Below are positions 11,401 through 21,039 of a stretch of DNA of 64,000 nt, piece after piece. Origin of the DNA: Macrostomum hystrix (lineage: Eukaryota > Platyhelminthes > Macrostomidae); NCBI GenBank assembly GCA_950097015.1, contig CATNEN010000001.1, forward strand, positions 1,786,001-1,850,000, in the 5' to 3' direction. The notes under the pieces were generated by a model, which was given only the letters and a program-made list of their open reading frames with translations, was not told the DNA's origin and ran no database searches. The position numbers and the translations under genes were made by a program. Numbering within the stretch: the first letter of the stretch is position 1; each line of letters opens with the position of its first letter.

Positions 11401-13150
11401 CTAGATAAATGCCGATAACACACAAAACACTGCCTCGTGAAAACAAAATGATAATATAAGCACCAGATATTTTATCAACACTGAGATTTCAAGAATGACA
11501 AGAGGGCCCAATAGAAATGTGCGTTCAGCCATTAAGTTTTGTGCTGCTTGACATCTGACAGTCGGAAAGTGCATGAGATATCAGCTAACAGAAAAACAAA
11601 CACGCTGAAATAATATCACACTCATAAACCAATCAAAACAAATAAAAAATACTTTCAAATTACCATCTAAGACACATAAGCAACAATAATGATTTTTTGT
11701 GGAAGTTAGTAGCTCAAAATATTAGTTATCAAGTTTATCAACGAAAGAGGAAGCTAATTTCCACATTAGTAGTTGGTATGAAAACACATGTACAACTTCC
11801 TTAGGAAACTAATTTACTGGAAGAATAGAAAACTTTTTGTTATCTAGCACCATATTCAAGTAAATTTTTTTCTTTGTAACCATCACGTGACGCTTACTTT
11901 GAAGCTAAAAATAGAACTGACGTCAGTTGGCGCTTAGATTCGCCTAATAGCCACTGTTTTTAGCCACACAAACCAGAGGTTGCTATTAAAACCTTACCAA
12001 AGCTGGCTTGAACATTGAGCCCCTGCGACTAGTGGCACGATTTTCCTATCGAAAAATTGTGTTCGAAATGTGAGAAAATTCTGGCGCGATTCTCGTGACC
12101 TTGGTGACATACGTCTCGTATTCACTGAATCAATCAATAAAAGCGGAAAATTTGATATAACGTTTCTTGAGTAAACAATTGCTGTAAGAAATGGGCTATA
12201 CATCGAGTAATGAGAACTCGTGTTTTATAAATATAGATTTAATCAATAATAAAGTTAGTAAATTTGTTATAACTTGATCTGTTTAGGAACTCGTCAATTT
12301 AGACGAATTGTTTTGTGAATTGTTTGTAAAGGGAATTTGCGAGTAGGCTATCAGTGGGCAGACAAGTTTTACGTACATTTTGTGCATCAAATGTTGATTT
12401 AGCAGTAAAAATACCACGCTATTCTCCTCTGGGGAAAAACCACGGGAGGTTTCAAATACCCACTGCATGCCTACTTCACGACAGCTTCAAAAACTTATGA
12501 CCGATTTTCGGGAAAGTACACATTACTTTCGAAATTTTCCACCGATGAAATAACTTTCAAAGCCGTCGGATTCAGAATCGTCGAGATATTCAGCGATTGT
12601 TGCCAAAGACCCTGGTGACACGGTAAATATATATCGGTATTTGAAATACCCAGTGATCTTTCTGCCGTTAAACTCGAACTTTCAGACTTTTTGTATTATT
12701 ATATCGAACAAATTTTACATTTTCTTAGCATTCTGCTACTCATAGTAATACGTTAAGCGCTGGATTAAATATTCATTAAAAATACTTAAATATTATCAGT
12801 TCTATTAAATATCAATGCCTTAAAATTCAGTGAGCTAAATACATTCGTTAAAATATTAAAAAAATCCGTTACTTTAGATTTAGCCAAATATCTCACCTGC
12901 GGCTTCTTGTCGGCCCCAGCGGCGGCGCCTGCGGCTTTGTCGCCAGCCGCAGCGCCGGCGGCTTTCTTATCGGCGCCAGCTTTGTCAGCTTTCTTGCCAG
13001 TAGGGGTAGTGCTCGCCCTGTACATGTAGTTCACGGCAATGCGACCCGCCTCCTCGCCTAGGCCAGACTTGCGCTTCGTCTGATTGGCGGAGCAGTAGAT
13101 AGTAGATGGTAGATAGTAGATAGTAGATGGTAGATAGTAGATAGTAGATG

Positions 13151-13192
<42 letters not shown>

Positions 13193-13215
13193 ATAGATGG
13201 TAGATAGCAGACAGC

Positions 13216-13252
<37 letters not shown>

Positions 13253-13278
13253 ATAATAGATTGTAGATAGTAGACAGC

Positions 13279-13311
<33 letters not shown>

Positions 13312-13325
13312 ATAGATAGTAGATG

Positions 13326-13374
<49 letters not shown>

Positions 13375-13465
13375 ATAGATAGTAGATGGTAGATAGTAGA
13401 TAGTAGATAGTAGATAATAGCTAGTAGATAGTAGATGGTAGATAGTAGATAGTAGATAGTAGATG

Positions 13466-13499
<34 letters not shown>

Positions 13500-13528
13500 G
13501 GTAGATAATAGCTAGTAGATAGTAGATG

Positions 13529-13570
<42 letters not shown>

Positions 13571-13575
13571 ATCGC

Positions 13576-13619
<44 letters not shown>

Positions 13620-13624
13620 ATAGC

Positions 13625-13668
<44 letters not shown>

Positions 13669-13759
13669 ATAGATAGTAGATGGTAGATAGTAGATAGTAG
13701 ATAGTAGATAATAGCTAGTAGATAGTAGATGGTAGATAGTAGATAGTAGATAGTAGATG

Positions 13760-13793
<34 letters not shown>

Positions 13794-13822
13794 GGTAGAT
13801 AATAGCTAGTAGATAGTAGATG

Positions 13823-13864
<42 letters not shown>

Positions 13865-13869
13865 ATCGC

Positions 13870-13913
<44 letters not shown>

Positions 13914-13918
13914 ATAGC

Positions 13919-13969
<51 letters not shown>

Positions 13970-14062
13970 ATATATTATAGCTAGTAGATAGTAGATGGTA
14001 GATAGTAGATAGTAGATGGTAGATAGTAGATAGTAGATAATAGATGGTAGATAGCAGACAGC

Positions 14063-14095
<33 letters not shown>

Positions 14096-14100
14096 ATAGC

Positions 14101-14158
<58 letters not shown>

Positions 14159-14163
14159 ATAGC

Positions 14164-14207
<44 letters not shown>

Positions 14208-14284
14208 ATAGATGGTAGATAGCAGACAGCGGATAGTAGATAGTAGACAGCAGATAGTAGATAGTAGATAATAGATAGTAGATT

Positions 14285-14339
<55 letters not shown>

Positions 14340-17300
14340 TAGTAGATGATGGAAGAATAGATAGTACAAGTATATTAGTAGATGGTACAACATAGAGAAT
14401 GCAACATTTAAGTTTCTTAAAATTGAGCATGTTTGAGCGGGTTAGTGCCAAACCTTTTCGCAGTACTCTGACTCCATGTAAGGATAGACCCTGTAGGCTC
14501 CACGAATTCTCGTCACTGCATGTCGAAAAATGTCACGTGACGAAGAATTTAATTTGAGGAATTTCCATATTTAAATAAAAGCGCAGTATAACAAATAAAT
14601 TTGCTTGTATCATTACCTCCCGGATACAACAGCGGTGACGCATTGACATAGGCAACTCCGTGAAATCCAATGGAGCCGTCTTCTTCCACCTGAATTAGGA
14701 TAAGAAATCTTATAATTACGTTTACTAAGCGGTGATTTAATTAAGATATCGAGTGAATTTAAGCGTGGCATCGGTGATTTTTTTAAAGCACAAAATAGGA
14801 GCAAATCAGAATAACATTACTTAAAGTAGGACGCGAAGTGAATTTAGCTATTTTAAAATTCAATGATTGGCTGGACAATTAAAGTACTGCCATTTGTTTT
14901 ATTTGGTGAATGTAAAACAAATGAAAACAAATCTTTGTGATCCATTTTTAAAGAATTAAAAATGTGATTCAATTCCACAGAAAAGTGGCTTAATTCTCTA
15001 CATTTTCAACATCGTTAGTGGCATTCTTGTCTGCAACTGGAGGCGGCGCCATGAAAGCCATAGACTGGTGGTGCTTAGCAAGTGTGCCAGCTTTGCCCTG
15101 TCCGCCGTGGCCAACGGCCGCCTTCTCATCGGCTGCCGTGTCCTTGTTCGAGTTTTATAGTGACTTTTAAATACAGTGTACTTTTAAATGATTGACAGAA
15201 CCCCTGAATCGCCATGGATAGCCAGTGTCTAACAGATTCATAGCCAGTGTCTAACAGATTCATAGCCAGTGTCTAACAGATTCATAGCCAGTGTCTAACA
15301 GATTGATAGCCAGTGTCTAACAGATTGATAGCAAGTGTCTAACAGATTCATAGCCAGTGTCTAACAGATTCATAGCCAGTGTCTAACAGATTCATAGCCA
15401 GTGTCTAACAGATTGATAGCCAGTGTCTAACAGATTCATAGCCAGTGTCTAACAGATTCATAGCCAGTGTCTAACAGATTCATAGCCAGTGTCTAACAGA
15501 TTGATAGCAAGTGTCTAACAGATTCATAGCCAGTGTCTAACAGATTGATAGCCAGTGTCTAACAGATTCATAGCCAGTGTCTAACAGATTCATAGCCAGT
15601 GTCTAACAGATTCATAGCCAGTGTCTAACAGATTCATAGCCAGTGTCTAACAGATTGATAGCCAGTGTCTAACAGATTGATAGCCAGTGTCTAACAGATT
15701 CATAGCCAGTGTCTAACAGATTGATAGCCAGTGTCTAACAGATTCATAGCCAGTGTCTAACAGATTGATAGCCAGTGTCTAACAGATTCATAGCCAGTGT
15801 CTAACAGATTGATAGCCAGTGTCTAACAGATTCTTAGCCAGTGTCTAACAGATTCATAGCCAGTGTCTAAGAGATTCTTAGCCAGTGTCTAACAGATTCA
15901 TAGCCAGTGTCTAACAGATTCATAGCCAGTGTCTAAGAGATTCTTAGCCAGTGTCTAAGAGATTCTTAGCCAGTGTCTAACAGATTCATAGCCAGTGTCT
16001 AACAGATTCATAGCCAGTGTCTAACAGATTCATAGCCAGTGTCTAACAGATTCATAGCCAGTGTCTAACAGATTCATAGCCAGTGTCTAACAGATTCATA
16101 GCCAGTGTCTAACAGATTCATAGCCAGTGTCTAACAGATTCATAGCCAGTGTCTAACAGATTCATAGCCAGTGTCTAACAGATTCATAGCCAGTGTCTAA
16201 CAGATTCATAGCCAGTGTCTAACAGATTCATAGCCAGTGTCTAACAGATTCATAGCCAGTGTCTAACAGATTGATAGCCAGTGTCTAACAGATTCATAGC
16301 CAGTGTCTAACAGATTCATAGCCAGTGTCTAACAGATTGATAGCCAGTGTCTAACAGATTCATAGCCAGTGTCTAACAGATTCATAGCCAGTGTCTAACA
16401 GATTCATAGCCAGTGTCTAACAGATTCATAGCCAGTGTCTAACAGATTGATAGCCAGTGTCTAACAGATTCATAGCCAGTGTCTAACAGATTCATAGCCA
16501 GTGTCTAACAGATTCATAGCCAGTGTCTAACAGATTCATAGCCAGTGTCTAACAGATTGATAGCCAGTGTCTAACAGATTGATAGCCAGTGTCTAACAGA
16601 TTCATAGCCAGTGTCTAACAGATTCATAGCCAGTGTCTAACAGATTCATAGCCAGTGTCTAACAGATTCATAGCCAGTGTCTAACAGATTCATAGCCAGT
16701 GTCTAACAGATTCATAGCCAGTGTCTAACAGATTCATAGCCAGTGTCTAACAGATTCATAGCCAGTGTCTAACAGATTGATAGCAAGTGTCTAACAGATT
16801 GATAGCCAGTGTCTAACAGATTGATAGCCAGTGTCTAACAGATTCATAGCCAGTGTCTAACAGATTGATAGCCAGTCTCTAAAATGGGGTCTATCAGCCA
16901 GAATCGGATTTTTCAAATGAGAAAGCAACAGTATCCAATTACGAAAATCATGTTCTGACCGCACTACTGAGAAATAGTAGCATAATAAATTTGCGCGTCG
17001 AGAAAAAGACGAATCAAAATAAACTAATTCGCCAAATATTCTACGAATCAATTTTTATTAAAGTTATTTTTCCAATCGCGGAGCCCGCAGATATAAATTA
17101 AACCAATCTTGCTCGTACACTTTTGTCAGAAAAAGTGGCCAAGCTTTCGTGTGAACCGCTGCGACTAATGGATCGCCTGTGCAGTGGTACCGCCGGCACC
17201 GTCAGCTGTTGACGACTTTTTGATTTGCCCGTCGTCTTCAGTTTGATTAATTTTTTAAAAGAAAATGCGTAAGAAGAAAATGCAGCAAAAAGTATTTTAG

Positions 17301-19816
17301 TGGCTACTTAAAGTAGAGTTTAGGGAAATTTTTTTTGACTAGAAAGACTTGCTGATCTTTTTAAGCCTAAGCACTTTTCTTTTTTATGGAAAGCAAAGGC
17401 AAATTTTGCGTTTCCTGTACAGCGAATAGAGACAAATGAAGCAACAATTAAGCTTGTATAGTAGGTAGACCAGTCGATTCTAACAATAAAAAAGCAATAC
17501 AAAAGCAAACACAAATTTAAAGGAAGTAAATACTCGTAGCAAATAAAGAAATAATTTTCTAACTAGGAGTCAAAAACAAAATTGACTTAAATTACTAGTA
17601 ATGCTCGTAATTATAATTATGTTGTGTCATGGTTGCTTTTACCTTTCCCGGCTGCAATTATCGCATGAAGGGTTTAGTAAATTGTGTGAGTAAATATTGA
17701 TAACCTGAGATTTAAAGCCGTGTTAGCTGAGGCGCCTACTTAGATTAGCACTTCTAGTATTTATTTTAGCGAGTAGAATCAAGACTCCATTTTTATTATT
17801 CTCTTACCTTCTTTCCGCGACCGCCGGAGCCCTGATTAAGACGGAAAATCTCCACTGGCCAAATGCGTGTTCGCGCGATTCTGTCTTGGATTCTGCGAAA
17901 AACGGGTGTCAAGATTTCTTTGTTTTGTACTTTTGCAAAGTGCAGTTTGCTTTTGACGAATCTAGCAAATTAAAATCGAAAATTGCCTGTTCTTTGATTG
18001 GCTAAAACAACTCTAACGAATTAGAATTCGTCGAAATCAACTTGATCGCTGATTGGCTAAACCAGCACTAACCAATTAGAATTCGTCAAAATCAACTTGC
18101 TCGCTGATTGGCTAAACCAGCACTAACCAATTAGAATTCGTCAAAATCAACTTGCTCGCTGATTGGCTAAAAAGCACTCCAGCCAATCGAAACAATTCTA
18201 GCTCTTATCATTAGCTAGTTCGATTAATAAACAGCATAATCAGAATTATCTTCACGCTCTCAGCCAATCAACTCACACTTTGAGTCCCTCCTGGCCCACA
18301 AAGCAGTTCTTAGTCGTATTCCAAGTGACTCGCTGCTTTTCAGCTTCGGCCGCCTGTCGAAATTCTTGCTCCTCCGGCGAGCGCAAATCGCCGTCCTCGG
18401 CGTCAACAGGATCCGATCCGATTTCAACGCCTGGCATGTAAACCGACTGGCCCTGCGCCGAGCCTGCCAGATACCATCGACGTCGCCGATTCGGTGGCTC
18501 TTTGTCCGGCGTAGCCTTGGCGTTGCCGTTGATGAAGACTATCGGCAAGTCCCGATCCGGGGCGTAGGGCATCGCCGTAGCTGCGACATAGCAGCCTTGC
18601 GGTCCACTGGGACTAAATGAGTCCGGCGGTGAGAACAGCGACTCGACCGTGATGCCGACCAAGTTGGTCTCCTGCTGCAGAGCTTCGCCGATCAGCGGCT
18701 GCTCGACGGTCAGCAGGATGTCAATCTCCGGCTTAGGAGCATCTGGAGGCAGCGACTCCAGGGGCGAGCCAGGAATTGCGTTTATCTGTGAATTTGGGTT
18801 TTGGACTTCTAGCTATGACATCGAAAGTTCGAATCCCACCCTCTTGGAAACAAAACTGTAAGACGAGATTGAGAGAAAATACGCGAGAGACGAGAGACAA
18901 AAGAGATGAGATGGAGAGAGATGAGATGGGGAGAGGAAAGACAGGGAAGAGATAAGACAGGGGAGAGATGAGACAGGGGAGAGATAAGACGGGGGAGAGA
19001 TAAGACACGGGAGAGATAAGACGGAGGAGAGATAAGACAGGGAAGAGATAAGATGGGGGAGAGATGAGACACAGGAGAGATGAGACACAGGAGAGATGAG
19101 ACACAGGAGAGATAAGACACGGGAGAGATAAGACAGGGAAGAGATAAGACGGGGGAGAGATGAGACACGGGAGAGATGAGACAGGGGAGAGATAATACAG
19201 GGGAGAGATAATACAGGGGAGAGAAAAGACGTTAGGATGTGACAAGGGAAGGGTCAAGAAGGCTAAGAAATGCGATACAGTGTCTGTTCCAAAAAGGACC
19301 AGACAGAATGTGCAGTGCAGGGGGAGCACAAGTTCACCTGCAGAGTGTAGCTGTGACGCGTTGCTCCCCGAACCAATGGCAGCAGGTCAAAGGACACCTG
19401 ACCAAGCGGCACAGTTTTCTCGTCTTTCTGCTTTTTCTCCTTGGGCAGGACCTCCGTGACGGTGCACAGGACCGGCTTGTAGCAGATTTCGTCCAGAAAC
19501 GACACGTCGTCAATTGAGCAGGGCAGTTTCACCTGGAAATTGAACTCAGCCTCAGTGTCCGGATTGCAGTCCATCTTTGGCGACTCGCCGAGGCCTTTGT
19601 CGTTGAATTCCACCTTCAGCGTGGAGCTCACTTGGTCGCCTTTGGTGCCGCGCTGTGTAGTAAGAAGTTATTAGCAAATTGATTCATTTTAAATACATTT
19701 CGTCATTTCGACTTGTAAAATTGTATTAGACAGTAGTCTCTCACCAGGTTGCGAACCCTCAAAAAGTTGATCACCAACGACTCATTCATTCTGGCTGTGC
19801 CGCCACCTTCAGTCAT
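4648..19816 (-). CDS. CFAP70: Cilia- and flagella-associated protein 70 (CFAP70), complete, 14 exons
   Basis: CFAP70 is a TPR protein of the motile-cilium axoneme, linked to the outer dynein arm region. Fourteen exons with GT-AG introns join in phase throughout: 3519 nt, 1172 residues, against roughly 1120 in human. Diagnostic stretches are [16 protein letters not shown] (about residues 85-100, N-terminal domain), [74 protein letters not shown], and the C-terminal TPR block ending [20 protein letters not shown] and [10 protein letters not shown]. TPRs fall in exons 11-12 and 14. Lineage-specific Ala/Lys/Gly-rich insertions are seen in exons 5, 8, 13 and 14. Nine of the 13 introns carry tandem arrays. 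The gene is divergent from the folate-receptor-like gene, 1.07 kb from start to start. The start is the only in-frame ATG of exon 1 before the conserved domain. Confidence 0.95.
5463..7135 (-). other. CFAP70: CFAP70 intron 13
   Basis: Donor AAAG|GTATTA and acceptor ACCAG|CC. About 70% of the intron is the 31-bp array at 5528-6695. The remaining AT-rich DNA at 6696-7135 shows nothing recognisable. Confidence 0.75.
5528..6695. repeat. 31-bp tandem array in CFAP70 intron 13 (about 38 copies)
   Basis: The unit starts TCTGAAGGACCAGAAGGTGA. Two variants alternate irregularly: one continues ATTGTCC, the other reads GATAATTGAGCGAAG. In the CFAP70 sense strand each unit has a pyrimidine tract followed by CAG (CTTCTGGTCCTTCAG|AA), like a 3' splice site. 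The unit cycles through frames and creates three spurious minus-strand frames of 350-400 codons. Confidence 0.95.
7136..7318 (-). CDS. CFAP70: CFAP70 exon 13
   Basis: 183 nt, phase 1 in and phase 1 out. Acceptor ATCGCAG|AG; donor GTCAAAG|GTATTA. It encodes a low-complexity linker beginning [19 protein letters not shown]. Two other GT sites within it (after TSQ and after SKSQ) are phase 0 and would not join exon 14 in frame, so the longer exon was chosen. Confidence 0.75.
7319..8086 (-). other. CFAP70: CFAP70 intron 12
   Basis: Donor GGAGG|GTAAGC and acceptor CGCAG|AG. It contains the 19-bp array at 7589-7845, flanked by AT-rich unique sequence. Confidence 0.75.
7589..7845. repeat. 19-bp tandem array in CFAP70 intron 12
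   Basis: About 13 copies of ACCCACCTCACTCCGCGAC and the variant ending GCC. It shares the core CCACCTCACTCC with arrays at 8.5, 9.5, 10.5, 50.7, 51.7 and (inverted) 52.85 kb. The sense strand reads GAGTGAGGTGGGT, donor-like. Confidence 0.95.
8087..8372 (-). CDS. CFAP70: CFAP70 exon 12 (TPR region)
   Basis: Acceptor CTCACAG|GG and donor GGAGG|GTAAGC; phase 0 in, phase 1 out. It encodes [20 protein letters not shown] and [20 protein letters not shown], a TPR pair matching the family. Confidence 0.95.
8373..8709 (-). other. CFAP70: CFAP70 intron 11
   Basis: Donor GGAT|GTGAGT and acceptor CACAG|GG. Over half of the intron is the degenerate array at 8470-8650. Confidence 0.8.
8470..8650. repeat. 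Degenerate ~19-bp array in CFAP70 intron 11
   Basis: About nine diverged copies built around CCACTCCAGGACAGCCA and CCACCTCACT. It is the least uniform member of the CCACCTCACTCC family, which suggests an older array. Confidence 0.85.
8710..9039 (-). CDS. CFAP70: CFAP70 exon 11
   Basis: 330 nt, phase 0 at both ends. Acceptor TTCGCAG|GC; donor GGAT|GTGAGT. It encodes [20 protein letters not shown] and [20 protein letters not shown], the start of the first TPR block. Confidence 0.95.
9113..9428 (-). CDS. CFAP70: CFAP70 exon 10
   Basis: Phase 2 in, phase 0 out. Acceptor ACCGCAG|A; donor ATCAG|GTAGG. It encodes [20 protein letters not shown] and [20 protein letters not shown], the most conserved block before the TPRs. 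The 73-bp intron 10 (9040-9112) has no repeat. Confidence 0.95.
9429..10039 (-). other. CFAP70: CFAP70 intron 9
   Basis: Donor AAGAG|GTGGGTG, acceptor ACCGCAG. Almost the whole intron is the 42-bp array. Its donor and the following three bases also occur in the intron 8 array unit. Confidence 0.85.
9490..10015. repeat. 42-bp composite array in CFAP70 intron 9
   Basis: About 12 units, each opening with ACCCACCTCACTCCCTGCC. Two second-half types alternate: one with CTGCAAAGCAATCCTCACC, the other with AGATCGAAGCCCTCAACC. The sense strand repeats GAG|GTGGGT, the same sequence as this intron's own donor. Confidence 0.95.
10040..10188 (-). CDS. CFAP70: CFAP70 exon 9
   Basis: Phase 0 in, phase 2 out. 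Acceptor AACTTCAG|GC; donor AAGAG|GTGGGTG. It encodes [20 protein letters not shown] and [16 protein letters not shown], closely matching vertebrate CFAP70. Confidence 0.95.
10467..10640. repeat. 21-bp tandem array in CFAP70 intron 8
   Basis: About eight copies of CTCCATATTTCACCCACCTC plus A. The stretch ATTTCACCCACCTC is identical, over 14 nt, to the + strand sequence across the intron 9 donor at about 10029-10042. Confidence 0.95.
12549..12600. repeat. Dispersed repeat, copy 2
   Basis: Matches 17-68 at 47 of 52 positions. The surroundings contain short inverted AAATACCC / GGTATTT elements near 12450 and 12640, compatible with a small nonautonomous element, but no clear ends were found. Confidence 0.55.
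12897..13079 (-). CDS. CFAP70: CFAP70 exon 8
   Basis: 183 nt, phase 0 at both ends. Acceptor CAATCAG|AC; donor CGCAG|GTGAGA. It encodes [20 protein letters not shown] and then an Ala/Gly/Lys-rich, repeat-like linker ([20 protein letters not shown]) that is longer than expected for the family. Confidence 0.85.
13080..14453 (-). other. CFAP70: CFAP70 intron 7
   Basis: Donor AAAAG|GTTTGG (weak after GT), acceptor CCAATCAG. The heptamer array fills 91% of the intron and stops about 16 nt from the acceptor. Confidence 0.8.
13096..14345. repeat. 7-bp tandem array (AGATAGT)n in CFAP70 intron 7
   Basis: About 178 heptamers with variants AGATGGT, AGATAAT, AGCTAGT and AGACAGC. A higher-order period of 294 bp (42 heptamers) is visible: the rare variant ATAATCGCT occurs at 13568 and 13862, and the flanks match variant for variant. 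Confidence 0.95.
14454..14515 (-). CDS. CFAP70: CFAP70 exon 7
   Basis: 62 nt, phase 1 in, phase 0 out. Acceptor CATGCAG|TG. It encodes [20 protein letters not shown] plus K, matching the family's IRGAFHVYPYL region. Confidence 0.92.
14617..14689 (-). CDS. CFAP70: CFAP70 exon 6
   Basis: 73 nt, phase 0 in, phase 1 out. Acceptor AATTCAG|GT; donor GGGAG|GTAATG. It encodes [20 protein letters not shown] then LYPG, a strongly conserved motif. The 101-bp intron 6 (14516-14616) has no repeat. Confidence 0.95.
14690..15001 (-). other. CFAP70: CFAP70 intron 5
   Basis: 312 bp, AT-rich, no repeat. Donor AAAAT|GTAGAG and acceptor AATTCAG. Confidence 0.6.
15002..15142 (-). CDS. CFAP70: CFAP70 exon 5 (probable)
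   Basis: 141 nt, phase 0 at both ends, so the protein reads through whether it is kept or skipped. It encodes [20 protein letters not shown] and [20 protein letters not shown]. Acceptor CGAACAAG|GA lacks a pyrimidine tract, so this exon is the least certain; the GC-rich composition in AT-rich surroundings supports it. Residues 328-374 if used. Confidence 0.6.
15143..17807 (-). other. CFAP70: CFAP70 intron 4 (2.7 kb)
   Basis: Donor AAGAAG|GTAAGA. It holds the 22-bp array at 15213-16885 and unique sequence at 16886-17807, where nothing was recognised. Confidence 0.7.
15213..16885. repeat. 22-bp tandem array in CFAP70 intron 4 (about 76 copies)
   Basis: Unit ATTCATAGCCAGTGTCTAAC plus AG; variants are ATTGATAG, TTCTTAG and CAAGTG. 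Variation is low and no spacers occur. The unit contains TAA, so no long open frame arises. Confidence 0.97.
17808..17892 (-). CDS. CFAP70: CFAP70 exon 4
   Basis: 85 nt, phase 2 in, phase 0 out. Acceptor TTTCGCAG|A; donor AAGAAG|GTAAGA. It encodes [20 protein letters not shown], aligning with the family's RLWPVEI region, then a Gly/Lys-rich end. Confidence 0.92.
17893..18276 (-). other. CFAP70: CFAP70 intron 3
   Basis: Donor AAAGT|GTGAGT, acceptor TTCGCAG. Half of the intron is the 55-bp repeat. Confidence 0.8.
17996..18190. repeat. 55-bp tandem repeat, three copies plus a partial, in CFAP70 intron 3
   Basis: Each copy begins GATTGGCTAAACCAGCACTA and contains AATTAGAATTCGTC. Copy 1 differs at several sites; copies 2 and 3 are identical or nearly so. 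Each unit has an ATTGG box and an inverted CCAAT partner. Confidence 0.92.
18277..18785 (-). CDS. CFAP70: CFAP70 exon 3
   Basis: 509 nt, phase 0 in, phase 2 out. Acceptor TTCACAG|AT; donor AAAGT|GTGAGT, chosen over AAA|GTGTGA because only phase 2 joins exon 4. It encodes [20 protein letters not shown], a [11 protein letters not shown] region and [20 protein letters not shown]. Confidence 0.92.
18786..19337 (-). other. CFAP70: CFAP70 intron 2
   Basis: Donor CTGCAG|GTGAAC, acceptor TTCACAG. It contains a purine-rich array and, at 18827-18837, an isolated tRNA B-box-like GTTCGAATCCC on the + strand. Confidence 0.8.
18890..19225. repeat. ~15-16-bp purine-rich array in CFAP70 intron 2
   Basis: About 21 copies of GGGGAGAGATAAGACA and variants (ATGAGACAC). 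The sense strand is pyrimidine-rich. Several minus-strand open frames over it are spurious. Confidence 0.93.
19338..19652 (-). CDS. CFAP70: CFAP70 exon 2
   Basis: 315 nt, phase 0 at both ends. Acceptor TACACAG|CG; donor CTGCAG|GTGAAC. It encodes [20 protein letters not shown] and [20 protein letters not shown], then [14 protein letters not shown], the best-conserved N-terminal block. Confidence 0.96.
19745..19816 (-). CDS. CFAP70: CFAP70 exon 1 (start codon)
   Basis: 72 nt, 24 codons, [20 protein letters not shown] then VRNL; donor CTG|GTGAGA, phase 0. The join reads [12 protein letters not shown], matching the family's beta-domain start. Intron 1 (19653-19744) is 92 bp with no repeat. Confidence 0.88.
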
Positions 19817-20882
19817 GTTTGTTAGCGCCTTGTTTTTTATTTTGTCAACTAGATGTGAAGAATGGCAAGTTTTTTTTATTCTGAAAGTTTGTTAGAAAGT
19901 TTGAAAATTTTGAAACGTTTATTTTTACGTTTAACTAGAAAAAAGTAACTTCTATGAGTTATATTGATCAGAAAATATTTTGTTAATTTTAGTAGCTTTT
20001 AATTAATTCAGTGGAATTCGACAAAAATGGCACTAACATAAAAACTTATTTTTATAAATAGAACTACAAATTTCAATTCGCAGCCTTAAAAATAAAATTA
20101 TTTTTTGCTATGGACATATTTCTCAAAAAATAATCCACAAACATCGTAAAGTCGCATTTTACTGTATGATAATGCAGAACTCAAATTTTTTTTGTAAAAG
20201 TATGATACTTGTAAAGAAATAATTACTTTTGTCTCGTTTACGGCATTGAAAGGTAAACAATAGAAAATAATGTAAAAGAATACGGACTTGTTAACTACAC
20301 ATTCTATAAGAAACTTCATAAAAGCATTTTATTTTTTACTATGACGCACTAAATATCGAGGATTCATATAATAAATACAATTACGAAAATAAATTAAGAA
20401 GCAAAACTATGTGGAGCTGAATAAATAAGTAAAAAAACACTTTCTGGGATAATAAATAAAAACTATGTTGTGAAAATGCTCTTTCTCTTTGTTGCTTAAC
20501 TATAGGACAAACATAAAGTTGTGCCTTGTAATGAATGTCGAAAGATCACGTATGCAGATAGAAATGCAAAAAATGTGGCTCAAGAACACGATTCAAATAT
20601 GACATTTTTATTATAGATACAAAAAGCGCCTTTACGAAACCAATAAAAATAAAAAATAGTGCTATTATTTTTTACTTTGAAATAATTTTCTTTCAGTTTT
20701 TTCTGTTTATAGCAATGAGTTTTGAATTTACTATATGTTTTGTTTAGCTACTTAGAAGTATAAGCTCCAGTTTTTAATATAGTCCTTTTAGTAAATTTAT
20801 CCTGCTGACTTTGCTGGGGTCCGTATTCCGTATCCGTCTTGCTGTTTTCTTTAACTATTTTTCTGACAAATAACGTAATAAC
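19817..20882. other. Intergenic region between divergent starts
   Basis: About 1.07 kb of very AT-rich DNA separates the CFAP70 start from the start of the folate-receptor-like gene. No TATA or CpG-rich promoter stands out and no array is present, in contrast to most other gaps here. Regulatory sequence for both genes presumably lies here. Confidence 0.5.
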
Positions 20883-21039
20883 ATGAGGCTTCTTTATTGT
20901 TGCTTTTCTGCGGTGCTGATGTTGCGATACGCTGCAGCAATCGAAGAAATTCCCATATCTGAAGGTATGGTAAAAGCGGCACAAGAAGAAGAAGATCAAA
21001 AGACACACAAGGCGACCAAATCGAAGTGCACATTCTTTG
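20883..21039 (+). CDS. Folate-receptor-like exon 1 (signal peptide)
   Basis: Starts at ATG 20883 and ends CTTTG|GTAAAT, phase 1. It encodes the signal peptide and a charged, poorly conserved stretch with the first mature cysteine (KSKCTFF). Confidence 0.85.

Larger units (their letters stand above)
10189..12896 (-). other. CFAP70: CFAP70 intron 8 (2.7 kb)
   Basis: Donor CAG|GTGAGA, acceptor CTTCAG. A short array lies at 10467-10640. The remaining 10.65-12.9 kb is AT-rich unique sequence except for the dispersed repeat at 12549-12600. No coding signal seen. Confidence 0.75.

Noticed and set aside
18827-18837. tRNA-like B box GTTCGAATCCC
   Set aside because: No A box at the right distance and no cloverleaf can be drawn; at best a relic of a tRNA-derived SINE.
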